Source: Pseudomonas violetae (lineage in GTDB: Bacteria > Pseudomonadota > Gammaproteobacteria > Pseudomonadales > Pseudomonadaceae). Taken from it: a stretch of 64,000 nt of DNA. A program made the translations under genes and the position numbers. Numbering within the stretch: position 1 is the first letter of the stretch; the number at the start of each line of letters is the position of its first letter. The notes under the pieces are model-generated. The model searched no databases and had not been told where the DNA came from. It worked only from the letters and a program-made list of their open reading frames with translations. The stretch lies in the NCBI RefSeq assembly GCF_023072615.1, contig NZ_JAKNRW010000012.1, positions 1 through 64,000 of the forward strand, in the 5' to 3' direction. Positions 54,864 to 62,684 of this stretch are shown here, piece by piece.

Positions 54864-55399
54864 CGTATCGGTAGCTGTTAGGTTCGGCAAAAGTGAATCA
54901 CGGACTAACTGCTACCGATGCCACTTCCCCCGGGTGAGTAAGCCAAGAGACTACTTCTATTCGCAATAGCCTGCCTGAATTCATACCTGATCTTCATAAC
55001 TGCGCTGACAAGATATTGAACGGCGATGAATTGAAGTCTCACGCACTTCACGTAGATATCGGCTAGTTCATTACTTCGGAACTAGCGACGCCCGTTCAGC
55101 TCAGCTCGAGGGGCGGAGTATGTGTAGGCTCACCAACTATTCGACCAAGGAATTCTGATCGTACCTCGGCGGTACTTTGCATGCCCGGGCGGGAAGGCTG
55201 TCGCGAACCAGGCGCGGCGATACTCGCCGTTGTCCTGGCCCGGCGGGCTACCATCCTCACGTCTACGCGCTCCGCTTGCGAGCAAATTCAGTGCTCTCAA
55301 TCAGCACTGATATCTCGCTGTCGATGAAGTTATGACAAAGAATACGGTCGAACTCTGTGGAGCAAACCGCTCCGGGATCTCGTAGTCACAGCGGTTTTT
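54864..55399. other. Gap of 536 bases containing repeat copy A
   Basis: No gene is supported. The gap holds the GC-rich repeat copy A (55190-55280) and otherwise short frames with many stops. The end converges on the leftward gene at 55400. Confidence 0.4.
55190..55280 (+). repeat. GC-rich dispersed repeat, copy A
   Basis: About 90 bases related to copies B (59582) and C (62491). Shared words are GGCTGTCG-GAACCA, CTGGCC-CGGGCT, ACCATCC, and CTACGCGCTCCGCTTGC. It is the most diverged of the three copies and is not followed by the TGTAACG hairpin. It codes for nothing obvious. Confidence 0.7.
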
Positions 55400-56647
55400 T
55401 CAATCCTCATCCTCTTCATCTGGCTCGTCAGTGATTCGATGCAACCCGCTCCAAGGCTTGCCGCAATAGAAAGGCGATCCATCTGGCCGCCAGGAGTTAC
55501 GCACGCTGTAATAGCAGCAGGCAACACCGTGCTCCTCCTTTAACTGTTGGCACAGAATCTTAACCATTTCCTGGCGCTCTCTCAGATCTCGGCGCGGATC
55601 CAGCTCATTTAAATTCCCGAGGTATCGCCCTTTCTTATTGACTACCACCCGGCCAGTTTTCAGTAACGCCCTCACATAGGGGTGAGTGTTGTCTTGGAAA
55701 GACACCCAGCAACCACCCAGCTCATGAATTTGGCGTTTAGAGGTCGATATCTCGAGAGTTGAAAGTTGACGAGTAAAGTCTTCCAAGGCAGCTGCTGCAG
55801 CTTCGTCTGAAATGGACATGCACGACCTGAAGTCAAAACATGCCGCTCTCGCCGCTTTATTGATCTTAGATTCAGACAGCCCGTTCAAGCTCGCTGGCAA
55901 CCGGTCACAGATTAGAAGGTGATCGAAATGGCTCTGAGGGACAAGTCCTTGGTCAATCAGAGATAGCATGTCGTACTGGAGCCGGAGAGCGTCCGCTTCA
56001 GTGGATACGACCACCCCAATCCCTCCCCAACGCCCCTGAGCAAAATCCAACCCAGGGATCGGGTTTGCCTCATACCCTTCCTCTTCGATTTTGGTAACTG
56101 CACGGCGATAATCTCCGGTATAGGGCCATCGCCACTCCGGCTGGGAGGTCTGCTCTCTGAAGAGATCTAGTTGAACGTCGATGTACCGGAACTCCTTGCT
56201 AACCACGTCAGCTTCCGGCACGAACCCTAAACCGCTTTCCTTCTGTATGAAGGCTCGTAAATTGCCCCCTCGAACCACCTGCTCCGCGCCCGCTAGCTCT
56301 GCTGAGCGAGTGTGGAAGGTGATGGCATACTGAGTAGCGTGTTCGTCGGCTGCTGATAATCCATCCCGAACGGCGATCAGGTCAGCCACATTGAAACCTG
56401 AGAAGCACACAGCAGGTTGGGTACCATTGATTGTTTCACGTCCATTCCTGATGCCAAAGGTTGCCCAGATATGGTGAGAGCGTATCGCCTCTCGTAGGAG
56501 AATCAGAGCGGGCCAATATGGTGCTTCGACGCAGCAGCCTGACCAAAAACCTTCGGGAATAAAGTCCGGACTCGAGTCGGAAGATAAATCGACATTTCGG
56601 AAGTAATGAGCGACTCGAGAAAAACTTCTGCTGTTTTCTTCTGGCAT
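55400..56647 (-). CDS. Island protein of unknown function (415 residues)
   Basis: A 415-residue soluble protein on the minus strand with a good ribosome site (GGAG six bases before ATG 56647). The first third contains IWATFGIRNGRETINGTQPAVCFSGFNVADLI and YAITFHTRSAELAGAEQVVRGG, a pattern that recalls a group of abortive-infection-like proteins with a conserved CF and a later Tyr-Gly/Ala-Ile-x-Phe strand. The C-terminal part has VSFQDNTHPYVRALLKTGRVVVNKKGRYLG and an acidic end. No catalytic residues can be assigned. It is a candidate defence or toxin cargo. Confidence 0.6.
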   Translation of the reverse strand: MPEENSRSFSRVAHYFRNVDLSSDSSPDFIPEGFWSGCCVEAPYWPALILLREAIRSHHIWATFGIRNGRETINGTQPAVCFSGFNVADLIAVRDGLSAADEHATQYAITFHTRSAELAGAEQVVRGGNLRAFIQKESGLGFVPEADVVSKEFRYIDVQLDLFREQTSQPEWRWPYTGDYRRAVTKIEEEGYEANPIPGLDFAQGRWGGIGVVVSTEADALRLQYDMLSLIDQGLVPQSHFDHLLICDRLPASLNGLSESKINKAARAACFDFRSCMSISDEAAAAALEDFTRQLSTLEISTSKRQIHELGGCWVSFQDNTHPYVRALLKTGRVVVNKKGRYLGNLNELDPRRDLRERQEMVKILCQQLKEEHGVACCYYSVRNSWRPDGSPFYCGKPWSGLHRITDEPDEEDED

Positions 56648-57405
56648 GGCTTTCTCCACGCCTGTTTCAGGCAGTTAAAAGAATTTAGACTTAGGGCTAT
56701 TCATCCTCCATAAAAAAATAGACCAACCTTATGCCCCTTGCAAGTTTTCTGGACAAAAAAAATAACAAACTTATATACATATAAATCAAGAACAGAATAT
56801 TGACATATTATAAACAAACACCAGCGCATTAATTTAATAGTACAAAACAGAAGGCATACTTCTAGCTAAATCGACAACAACTAATAACAAACTCATCTAC
56901 GCCCGCCATGTTATCGCCCGGAAGGATTAGCGCGTGAAGAGCTTGTAGTGCACGCAGAAAACGGAAACCAGTTGTACGAGGAGGTCTATAGCAAAAGCCA
57001 TGGAGCTTTGAGTCCTCCCGGCAAGGCTGAGGCATAACCGCCTATCGGACATGCTCAACATGAGCTGTAACGTACTTTGACGCGATGTAACACCGGTTTT
57101 GAAACTACGTTACAAACCAATGGATACTGGGCATTACCCCCGAGAAACTCATCAAAAAGTCCACGCGTTGTCGTCGATAACCACCACAAGAAAGTCGCAT
57201 TCTTATGCGCTCACAGGACGAATGGAGGGTTTAGTACACCCGAATTTCTAGACAGATTACATGGACGTGCTACTTTGAATGTACGGTTTCCTGGATCGCG
57301 CGGTCGGCTCGCTAAGGCGGTTTGCCTCAGGTTGTTCATTTCTGTTTCGCATGCACTTCGACAATTGTCAGGGGCAGCCGACACTCTGACGTATTGGAGA
57401 ATGTC
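56648..57405. other. Gap of 758 bases with hairpin copy A
   Basis: The left part (56680-56880) is strongly AT-rich and full of stops. The right part has the palindromic hairpin at 57066-57114. A 142-codon frame at 57077-57505 lies partly over the recombinase gene and shows no conserved features. I see no gene here. Confidence 0.35.
57066..57114. repeat. TGTAACG palindromic hairpin, copy A
   Basis: TGTAACGTACTTT (57066-57078) and AAACTACGTTACA (57102-57114) pair with one mismatch, and an inner TGTAAC lies at 57086-57091. The outer arms match copies B and C, while the centre differs. It lies 291 bases upstream of the recombinase-like gene. It could be an operator, a recombination site or a remnant mobile repeat. 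Confidence 0.75.
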
Positions 57406-58437
57406 ATGCGTATCCCCATCTATACTGTCGATTTTTGCGATAAATGCGGCTTCAAACGTATTGCGAAAAAACTCCAGCGGAGTTGGCCAAGCGTTATTCC
57501 TTTGATGCTTTCTTCAGCTCAAGAGATCTTGTCACGTGGCTTTGGCTACCGTGACCTCCACGACCTGCGGCAATCATCAGATAAATTTGATCGTCTCGCG
57601 CCCGTGCCGACTCAGTCGGAAGTTAGAGACGGGATCAGCACATCCATTTTTGTCTTTTGCCGGTCGAGAGAAATTACCGATATCGACGAAAATGATGTCG
57701 CCCATTTGGTTACACTTTTACCGCTACAGGAGCTCAGCGTTTATCAGCACGTAGGGCAAGGTGAGACATTGCCTCTCTCGGGTGAAGAACTCCTCAAACC
57801 TTCTGAAGGCCACCGACGGGCCCAGTCACCTGTTACTCATCGGCGCAGAACTGAGCATGTAGATCAGCCGAATAGTGTGGATACGAATCGTAACCATACA
57901 AGCCGACCCCTGGAATTAATCAGTTTGGATGGACTGAAATCTTTATGGGAGGTAGTTCTCCGCCGAGGGAGCTTTCGGGATCAGAGCTTGTTTGCAATTT
58001 TGTTGCAAGGGATACGTCCACACGAGGTAAGGGCTACTAAAGCGCATGATATTTCATCCTACAATTCGCACACCCTTATTCGCTTGTACAGCAGCAAAGC
58101 CCCCGAGAGGGAATTCAATGTCGGTTTACCACCAAGCAGTGGCGCCTCGATTGCCCGGTACATTCGTAATGCTGGGCTCTCTGAAAATGACTATCTATTT
58201 CCTTCAGCTTCAAATGCGACGCTCCCCATGAGGGCGGATGAAATGAACAAAATCATCGTATCCTACTTGCATGAAGCCTTAGGTAACGATGCGCAAATGT
58301 CGGCGCATAAAATACGACAGTCCGTTGCCGCTATTGCCTTTGAGGCCTGCGGGCTATCCCTGTCGCAAGTGAAAAGTCATCTCTCGCACCATGGGATACC
58401 TCCTTACTTAATCGGACAGAAGAAACCGAAGGAATAG
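57406..58437 (+). CDS. Divergent tyrosine recombinase-like protein
   Basis: A 343-residue protein. ATG 57406 follows GGAGA; a longer frame from TTG 57322 has no such site. The N-terminal 60 residues (RIAKKLQRSWPSVIPLMLSSAQEILSRGFGYRDLHDLRQSS) match a small motif seen at the head of plasmid- and island-borne proteins. Residues 170-343 look like a recombinase catalytic domain with Arg204 (LQGIRPHEV), His301-x-x-Arg304 (AHKIRQSVAAIAFEACG), a His near 328 and a Tyr at 334 (HHGIPPYL). The His-Tyr distance is short and the C-terminus abrupt, so activity is uncertain. It opens the repeat array. Confidence 0.7.
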   Translation: MRIPIYTVDFCDKCGFKRIAKKLQRSWPSVIPLMLSSAQEILSRGFGYRDLHDLRQSSDKFDRLAPVPTQSEVRDGISTSIFVFCRSREITDIDENDVAHLVTLLPLQELSVYQHVGQGETLPLSGEELLKPSEGHRRAQSPVTHRRRTEHVDQPNSVDTNRNHTSRPLELISLDGLKSLWEVVLRRGSFRDQSLFAILLQGIRPHEVRATKAHDISSYNSHTLIRLYSSKAPEREFNVGLPPSSGASIARYIRNAGLSENDYLFPSASNATLPMRADEMNKIIVSYLHEALGNDAQMSAHKIRQSVAAIAFEACGLSLSQVKSHLSHHGIPPYLIGQKKPKE

Positions 58438-58438
58438 A

Positions 58439-58816
58439 GTGTTCCATTGGCTGACCAAGCTTCGTAAGTACGAAGCTTGGTCGCTTGGGTCTCCCCCTAC
58501 CAGGTTGCACAAATGCTCAAAGCTCAAAGCTCAAGAGGTTTACCAGATACTTCGCGATGCCTCCGTGGCTTCACTCTCGATGAGGCGAATCACCCAGGAA
58601 AGCTGGAATGAAATCTACTGCGGATTGATGACCATAGAGGTCGACGGCTGGCAGATCACATTCTTCATTGACTGCGGTGATCTGGATTACTGCGACAACT
58701 GCGTTTCCCCTGACGGTAGGAAGTATGAGTTCAGCTCAAAAGAGGCGTTTGATCCGGTCGGGCTTTTATCCCCGGAGGAGCATCGACAGCTAAAAGGACT
58801 GCTTCGTCATATTTGA
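58439..58816 (+). pseudogene. DUF7693-like gene, start disrupted by a 7-base duplication
   Basis: The conserved part (AQEVYQILRDASVASLSMRRITQESWNEIYCGLMTIEVDGWQITFFIDCGDLDYCDNC) is a close paralogue of the intact gene at 60422. In that gene the start is ATG-CTC-ACA-GCT-CAA. Here ATG 58513 is followed by CTCAAAG twice (58516-58529), which throws the start out of frame. Removal of one unit restores it. As it stands, only a frame from GTG 58439, overlapping the recombinase end region, reaches the conserved part, adding 25 unrelated residues. It is probably inactive, or switchable by slippage. Confidence 0.75.
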
Positions 58817-58861
58817 AAAATTTGTAATTGTTCGACCACATTGCGAGGCTAGGAGCACGTC

Positions 58862-59551
58862 ATGAACAACAACTACGTTGACCAAGCCAAAGACCTTCTG
58901 ACTGAGATTGGCGTCCACCATCCCTCTAAAGGTGTATGGGCATTCACGAATGTTCATACTGCCAATCAAGCCTACATCCATCATTCGCGAGAACCAGTAG
59001 CCCTAGCTGCCTTCGCAGCAGTTAACGCCACGTTTGCTGCTGGCCGTTTCCCTGGCTGGGCGCTGGTCGACATGGTGGACAAAGTGCCCTGCATGGACGG
59101 TGCTGAGCTTACGGCGCTGTCGATGGTCTGCGGGGCTTCCATCCCAACGCTCCCCAGTGCATCAGTGCGCGGGAATATCTTTGGGCAAGCAGTGTGGAAC
59201 ATCGTAGAGGCTTACTCGCTCGAGGGCTGTTTTGAACATGTCGCACGCGCCTATGGAAGCCCAGGCAGGCATTACAACTTACGGCCTCGCGGCTTCGATT
59301 GGGCTGGCGGAGAAGAGCCCATCCCCGAAGAATTGAAAGCAATGCGCAAAAACTATCGCGCAATGTCTCCGCTGCAACAGGTCATGGTTTTAACGATCAT
59401 GCATTTGTACCACCAGGGCAAAGACAAGGTTTATCTGACTGGGGGCTGTCCGACGAAAATTGCTGCCGCAGAGGCGATGGATATCCTTCGCAGAAATGGG
59501 CCGGCGCTCTCGGCCTGGGGCCACATGGTTACTCATTATGCGGGCTGGTGA
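58862..59551 (+). CDS. Island protein of unknown function (229 residues)
   Basis: A 229-residue soluble protein, with AGGAG before ATG 58862. The N-terminal half is Ala-rich and helical (VALAAFAAVNATFAAGRFPGWALVDMVDKVPC), followed by a central strand region and a C-terminal helical part (SPLQQVMVLTIMHLYHQGKDKVYLTGGC) with scattered Cys and His. It follows the DUF7693-like gene by 45 bases. No family is recognised. It is followed directly by repeat copy B. Confidence 0.6.
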   Translation: MNNNYVDQAKDLLTEIGVHHPSKGVWAFTNVHTANQAYIHHSREPVALAAFAAVNATFAAGRFPGWALVDMVDKVPCMDGAELTALSMVCGASIPTLPSASVRGNIFGQAVWNIVEAYSLEGCFEHVARAYGSPGRHYNLRPRGFDWAGGEEPIPEELKAMRKNYRAMSPLQQVMVLTIMHLYHQGKDKVYLTGGCPTKIAAAEAMDILRRNGPALSAWGHMVTHYAGW

Positions 59552-59581
59552 GAGGCCATGGCTTCGGGCGTGCCCCTGGTC

Positions 59582-59690
59582 GGGGATGGCTGTCTTAAAC
59601 CAAGCCTACGCGCAAGGCGCTGGTCTTGGCCCTTGCGGGCTTCCATCCGCACGCCTGCGCGCTCCGCTTGCCTGGGCCTCGCTTTCTGGG
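59582..59690 (+). repeat. GC-rich dispersed repeat, copy B
   Basis: About 109 bases with the shared words GGGATGGCTGTC, CCAAGCC, GGTCTTGGCCC, CATCCGCACGCCTGCGCGCTCCGCTTGCCTG and CTCGCTTTCTG. It forms part of a composite unit: this repeat, the TGTAACG hairpin, the antitoxin-like gene and the 70-residue gene. The same order recurs at copy C. Internal complementarity (GGCGC / GCGCC) suggests further folding. Confidence 0.8.
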
Positions 59691-59692
59691 GG

Positions 59693-59755
59693 CTGTAACG
59701 TAGTTTTGTGCGCTGTAACGTATGCAGTGTTACAAAGCACAAAACTACGTTACAG
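59693..59755. repeat. TGTAACG palindromic hairpin, copy B
   Basis: CTGTAACGTAGTTTTGTGC (59693-59711) and its exact complement (59737-59755) enclose 25 bases, within which TGTAAC (59714-59719) and GTTACA (59729-59734) form a second stem. The 63-base element can fold into a long two-part cruciform. It ends 16 bases before the antitoxin-like start (59771), the right place for an autoregulatory operator. No integron-type R/R' core (RYYYAAC / GTTRRRY) fits. Confidence 0.85.
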
Positions 59756-59770
59756 CTCAAATGGTGGAGC

Positions 59771-60136
59771 ATGAAATCAGTCACATCGAGCACTGCAAAC
59801 GCAGTACTTGGCAAAGCATTTATTCGGGCTGGCGAAGGCTTGGGGCTTGATGACTCTGAACTATCAGCTGTTTTGGGCGAGCAGGTATCCACTGTCCTGC
59901 ATCTACGTCACGGACATGAACTGCTTCAACCTTTTACTGAGGCTTGGGGCCGGGCCTTGCTTCTAGTTGAGTTGTATCAGTCATTGCTCACGCTCGTAGG
60001 AACCGAGCAAAAGGCAAAAATTTGGCTAACCAGCCAGAATCGCGGTCTGAGTGGTCGACCGCGTGATCTCATCGCATGCCAAGCGGGACTGGAGCAAGTA
60101 GTTCAGTATTTGGCTGCTACTCGCTCACTCATTTAA
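59771..60136 (+). CDS. Xre/MbcA/ParS-type antitoxin-like protein, copy B
   Basis: A 121-residue protein. The N-terminal 55 residues hold a helix-turn-helix (AFIRAGEGLGLDDSELSAVLGEQVSTVLHLRHGHEL). The C-terminal part (WGRALLLVELYQSLLTLVG, then IWLTSQNRGLSGRPRDLIACQAGLEQVVQYL) is the DUF2384 toxin-binding domain. Such proteins neutralise RES-type toxins. No RES toxin follows; instead a 70-residue gene lies 55 bases downstream. ATG 59771 follows GGTGGAG. The hairpin upstream is a likely operator. An intact frame distinguishes it from copy C. Confidence 0.82.
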   Translation: MKSVTSSTANAVLGKAFIRAGEGLGLDDSELSAVLGEQVSTVLHLRHGHELLQPFTEAWGRALLLVELYQSLLTLVGTEQKAKIWLTSQNRGLSGRPRDLIACQAGLEQVVQYLAATRSLI

Positions 60137-60191
60137 CATCTCCTGCACATCGCTGAAATGCTGCCATGGAACACGAACTTAGGAGTGCCGC

Positions 60192-60404
60192 ATGAAGTGG
60201 TTCGGTCGATTGATAGGACTCGTTTGTCGAGACAACAGATCAGGTCGCGAGCAAGCCAGAGAACGAGAATTCATCGACACGCTTAACGGCCTGAAAACTC
60301 TACGTGTGACCCCTGATGGTGGTATGTCGATTGATCCAGAAGAGATCCGCGACCGTGTGATCGCAAGTCGTCATGCGCTAAAGCACTTCGTTAGACGCCC
60401 TTAA
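60192..60404 (+). CDS. Small protein of the duplicated module, copy B
   Basis: A 70-residue basic protein (MKWFGRLIGLVCRDNRSGREQ, then TPDGGMSIDPEEIRDRV). The N-terminal 15 residues are amphipathic and could associate with a membrane; the rest is helical. TTAGGAG stands six bases before the ATG. It follows the antitoxin-like gene in both module copies, so it could be its partner. No family is recognised; it is not RES-like. Confidence 0.62.
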   Translation: MKWFGRLIGLVCRDNRSGREQAREREFIDTLNGLKTLRVTPDGGMSIDPEEIRDRVIASRHALKHFVRRP

Positions 60405-60421
60405 ACCACGAGGCTGAGTAG

Positions 60422-60718
60422 ATGCTCACAGCTCAAGAGGTCTACCAGGTACTGCGCGATTTCGCTATGGCGTCACGCCCAATGCAAAGAGTCACCAATG
60501 AACACTGGAACGGAATTTACTACGGTCTTATGACCGTCGATGTTGAGGGCTGGATGGTCACGCTTTTTATAGATTGCGGTGACCTGGATTACTGCGACAG
60601 CTGCCTCTCCCCGGATGGGAGGAGGTATGACTTCAATGCTAAAGACACGTTTGACACAGTGGGACTTTTATCTCACGACGAGCACTGTCAGCTTGAAGAA
60701 ATGCTTCGCCAGATCTGA
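60422..60718 (+). CDS. DUF7693-like protein, intact copy
   Basis: A 98-residue protein (LTAQEVYQVLRDFAMASRPM, then GLMTVDVEGWMVTLFIDCGDLDYCDSCLSPDGRRYDF). It matches a family of small Pseudomonas proteins that I know as DUF7693. It has a strand-rich core with a CDSC segment that may bind a metal and an acidic C-terminus. It starts 17 bases after the 70-residue gene and is the intact paralogue of 58439-58816. Its function is unknown; small proteins of this kind travel with integrative islands. Confidence 0.68.
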   Translation: MLTAQEVYQVLRDFAMASRPMQRVTNEHWNGIYYGLMTVDVEGWMVTLFIDCGDLDYCDSCLSPDGRRYDFNAKDTFDTVGLLSHDEHCQLEEMLRQI

Positions 60719-60816
60719 CCAAATTTTTCCAACGACTCGACCACCCTGCTGAGTCGCGAGCTTGAGCCGCCGTTTTCACGCGTGGTTGACCGGCCGATTG
60801 ATCATCATCGCATGGC

Positions 60817-61374
60817 CTACGTTTCTTGGAACTCGAGCGGCTCTTCTCCTACTGCTTCCATCAGCGCGTTGGACAGCCAAACTGCATCAGGCATGCTGAA
60901 CAAATAGCATGCGGTTTCCAACACGAGCATCATTCCATTGTCAGCTGCTGTGTAAATACCTACATTTACAGGTGTATCAGCGTCATCCGTCAGGAACTCC
61001 ATAAAACTGAGTTCACCTTCTGACCTATGAACGCTGAATCCCCCCTCACCCAAATAACTCCACATCCCATCCATATTTTTTTTATACCATTGATCGAATG
61101 CGCTTTCCCGTGTGGCTGGCTTTGGTATATATCCTTTCAGATTTCCCACGGTGACGAGCTCGGCATCGAAAATACAACGCGCGATATCTTCAGCAATGGA
61201 GTGTGTGAACCTGTACGATATGTCGCCAAACCTTAAACTGACATAGCCTTTCTCCTGCCTGGATACCTGACATGGATATAACTTGTCATGAGCACGCTCG
61301 TGCCAACTGGTAAATTTACGCTCCGCGAAAAAGAAACCTGGTTGCATTTTAGTTTCGGTCACAATTTTCACCAC
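60817..61374 (-). CDS. Island protein of unknown function (185 residues)
   Basis: A 185-residue acidic protein with several aromatic clusters (PGFFFAERKFTSWHERAHDKLYPC, YVSLRFGDISYRF, FDQWYKKNMDGMWSYLGEGG). It has no signal peptide or membrane helix. The reading starts at GTG 61374; the ATG at 61347 is a shorter alternative, and neither has a strong ribosome site. It is read against the neighbouring genes. Its lower G+C agrees with recent acquisition. No family is recognised; it has the look of an immunity-type protein but no toxin is nearby. Confidence 0.5.
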   Translation of the reverse strand: MVKIVTETKMQPGFFFAERKFTSWHERAHDKLYPCQVSRQEKGYVSLRFGDISYRFTHSIAEDIARCIFDAELVTVGNLKGYIPKPATRESAFDQWYKKNMDGMWSYLGEGGFSVHRSEGELSFMEFLTDDADTPVNVGIYTAADNGMMLVLETACYLFSMPDAVWLSNALMEAVGEEPLEFQET

Positions 61375-61754
61375 GCTAGGTTGTTTCTAATAACAACGGT
61401 TGCTTAAAGCCAAAACTTTAACGTCTGGAACAAATTTTCTTCATGGCGTTCGATTATCGCGTGTATCACTGCTTAGACTCCCTGTAATTCTATCGAAGAT
61501 AGGAGCGGTCAAGACGCCTCAGCACTCGGAACCAAAAAAGGTTCCTCTTCGGATCTTTAAATCTTTAATGACCCTCGTAATGTCCCAAAAAATGGACTTT
61601 AACTGCAAAAAACAGTCTTAATGTCCCGTATAAGAGACACTACGCCAACTGCTGCTGCCAAATCCACTTCGTCAGATTGCTTGCCCTCTTTTATAGAGAA
61701 ACGATAATCAAATCACCGCAGCATTTCCTAATCACCTCAGACGAGACTCCGTCT
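61375..61754. other. Gap of 380 bases without a supported gene
   Basis: AT-rich sequence between two divergent genes. It has the word TAATGTCCC twice (near 61577 and 61619) and a weak palindrome TGTCCCGTATAAGAGACA. I see no terminal repeats of a transposon, promoter or gene that I can defend. Confidence 0.3.
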
Positions 61755-62165
61755 ATGGAACAGTCACCATATGTGAAGTACCGCGATATTTTGCTGAATG
61801 AAAAGTACGGCACCGCATACCGACTAGGAGATCTGGTGCTGGGGTTATATGAACCTGGAAGGTTTCGCCTTCGCAGAGACGACTGTTGGGGAGGTTTTGA
61901 TGTCCGCCACCGTCAGATTTATCAGGAGTTAGCCGATTGGTATCACGAACATGGAAATGAACATTCGTTCGTGACGGTATGCGAAGCACTCATCTCGCGT
62001 GGTGAGCGCCAAGCAGAAGAACTCCATGTTGAGCTCACCCGGCTCAGGGCTACAAAACCCAGTGATTATCCATCGGTAGACGATCGGACAAATGAGGACT
62101 CTTACAAGGCCGCGCTCAAATCCTGTGAGCACTTTTTGTCGGTCGCTCGCAGTGACGGTTTTTGA
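61755..62165 (+). CDS. Island protein of unknown function (136 residues)
   Basis: A 136-residue protein. It begins MEQSPYVKYRDILLNEKYGTAYRLGDLVLGLYEPGRFRLR and ends ALKSCEHFLSVARSDGF. The middle is helical with HEHGNEHSFVTVCEALISRGERQAEELHVEL. I chose ATG 61755, the first that gives a soluble, protein-like N-terminus; the frame extends upstream to 61677 with poorer sequence. It converges on the AbrB-like gene. No domain is recognised. Confidence 0.5.
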   Translation: MEQSPYVKYRDILLNEKYGTAYRLGDLVLGLYEPGRFRLRRDDCWGGFDVRHRQIYQELADWYHEHGNEHSFVTVCEALISRGERQAEELHVELTRLRATKPSDYPSVDDRTNEDSYKAALKSCEHFLSVARSDGF

Positions 62166-62201
62166 GGGATTGAAGCTCAATGCACTCTTCTACATGGCTG
62201 T

Positions 62202-62447
62202 CTATTTTCGAATGCCGGCTCCGTGAACAGCAATTGCCGCATTCATATCTTCAATGCTCACAGCGGTTTCTGGTTTACGGGTCATGCCCTTGAGGCTCTT
62301 AACAGAGTGCGTGACCGCTCGAATGGCGAATTGGCCCGGCTCAAATTCAATGAATTCGACTCTATCGCCAGGTCGCAATCCGAGGGATGCACGTATTTGC
62401 GCAGGGATAGTGATTTGACCTTTTGAAGACACGGTTGCAGTAGTCAT
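62202..62447 (-). CDS. AbrB/MazE-type antitoxin, orphan
   Basis: An 81-residue protein with the swapped-hairpin AbrB/SpoVT DNA-binding motif (TATVSSKGQITIPAQIRASLGLRPGDRVEFIEFEPGQFAI, residues 2-42) and a helical tail (SLKGMTRKPETAVSIEDMNAAI) of the kind that binds VapC- or PemK-type toxins. ATG 62447 follows GAAAGG; an in-frame ATG at 62471 is a worse choice. No toxin gene follows: the next leftward bases are convergent coding sequence. It is therefore an orphan antitoxin or a stand-alone regulator. Confidence 0.82.
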   Translation of the reverse strand: MTTATVSSKGQITIPAQIRASLGLRPGDRVEFIEFEPGQFAIRAVTHSVKSLKGMTRKPETAVSIEDMNAAIAVHGAGIRK

Positions 62448-62490
62448 TTGAATACCTTTCGGACGATTCATTTTTGGAGCATGCCCCTTT

Positions 62491-62605
62491 GGGGATGGCT
62501 GTCGTGAACCAAGCCCTGGCGCGATGCGCCGGTCTTGGCCCTACGGGCTTACATCCGCACGCCTGCGCGCTCCGCTTGCCTGCGCCCCCCTCTCGCTTTC
62601 TGAGG
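62491..62605 (+). repeat. GC-rich dispersed repeat, copy C
   Basis: About 115 bases matching copy B along its whole length (GGGGATGGCTGTCG, CCAAGCCCTGGCGC, GGTCTTGGCCCT, ACATCCGCACGCCTGCGCGC, CTCGCTTTCTGAGG). GGCGCGATGCGCC (62518-62530) forms a small hairpin. As with copy B, the TGTAACG hairpin follows after only one or two bases. Confidence 0.8.
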
Positions 62606-62606
62606 T

Positions 62607-62669
62607 CTGTAAAGTAGTTTTGTGCGCTGTAACGTAAGCAGAGTTACAGAGCACAAAATTACGTTACAG
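62607..62669. repeat. TGTAACG palindromic hairpin, copy C
   Basis: CTGTAAAGTAGTTTTGTGC (62607-62625) and GCACAAAATTACGTTACAG (62651-62669) pair with two mismatches. The inner TGTAAC/GTTACA stem (within 62626-62650) is kept. Size, spacing and position relative to the antitoxin start (62685) are the same as in copy B, so the whole unit was duplicated and then drifted. Confidence 0.83.
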
Positions 62670-62684
62670 CTCATATGGTGGAGC

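Noticed and set aside
57077..57505. A 142-codon plus-strand frame before the recombinase-like gene
   Set aside because: It overlaps the start of the better supported gene at 57406, has no ribosome site and contains the hairpin sequence.
59693..59755. Hairpin read as an integron attC site
   Set aside because: The ends are CTGTAAC and GTTACAG, which do not fit the R/R' core consensus, and no class integron integrase is seen. The similarity is only in fold.
61575..61640. Possible transposon end (TAATGTCCC words, TGTCCCGTATAAGAGACA palindrome)
   Set aside because: No matching inverted copy or target duplication in the window, and no transposase gene nearby.
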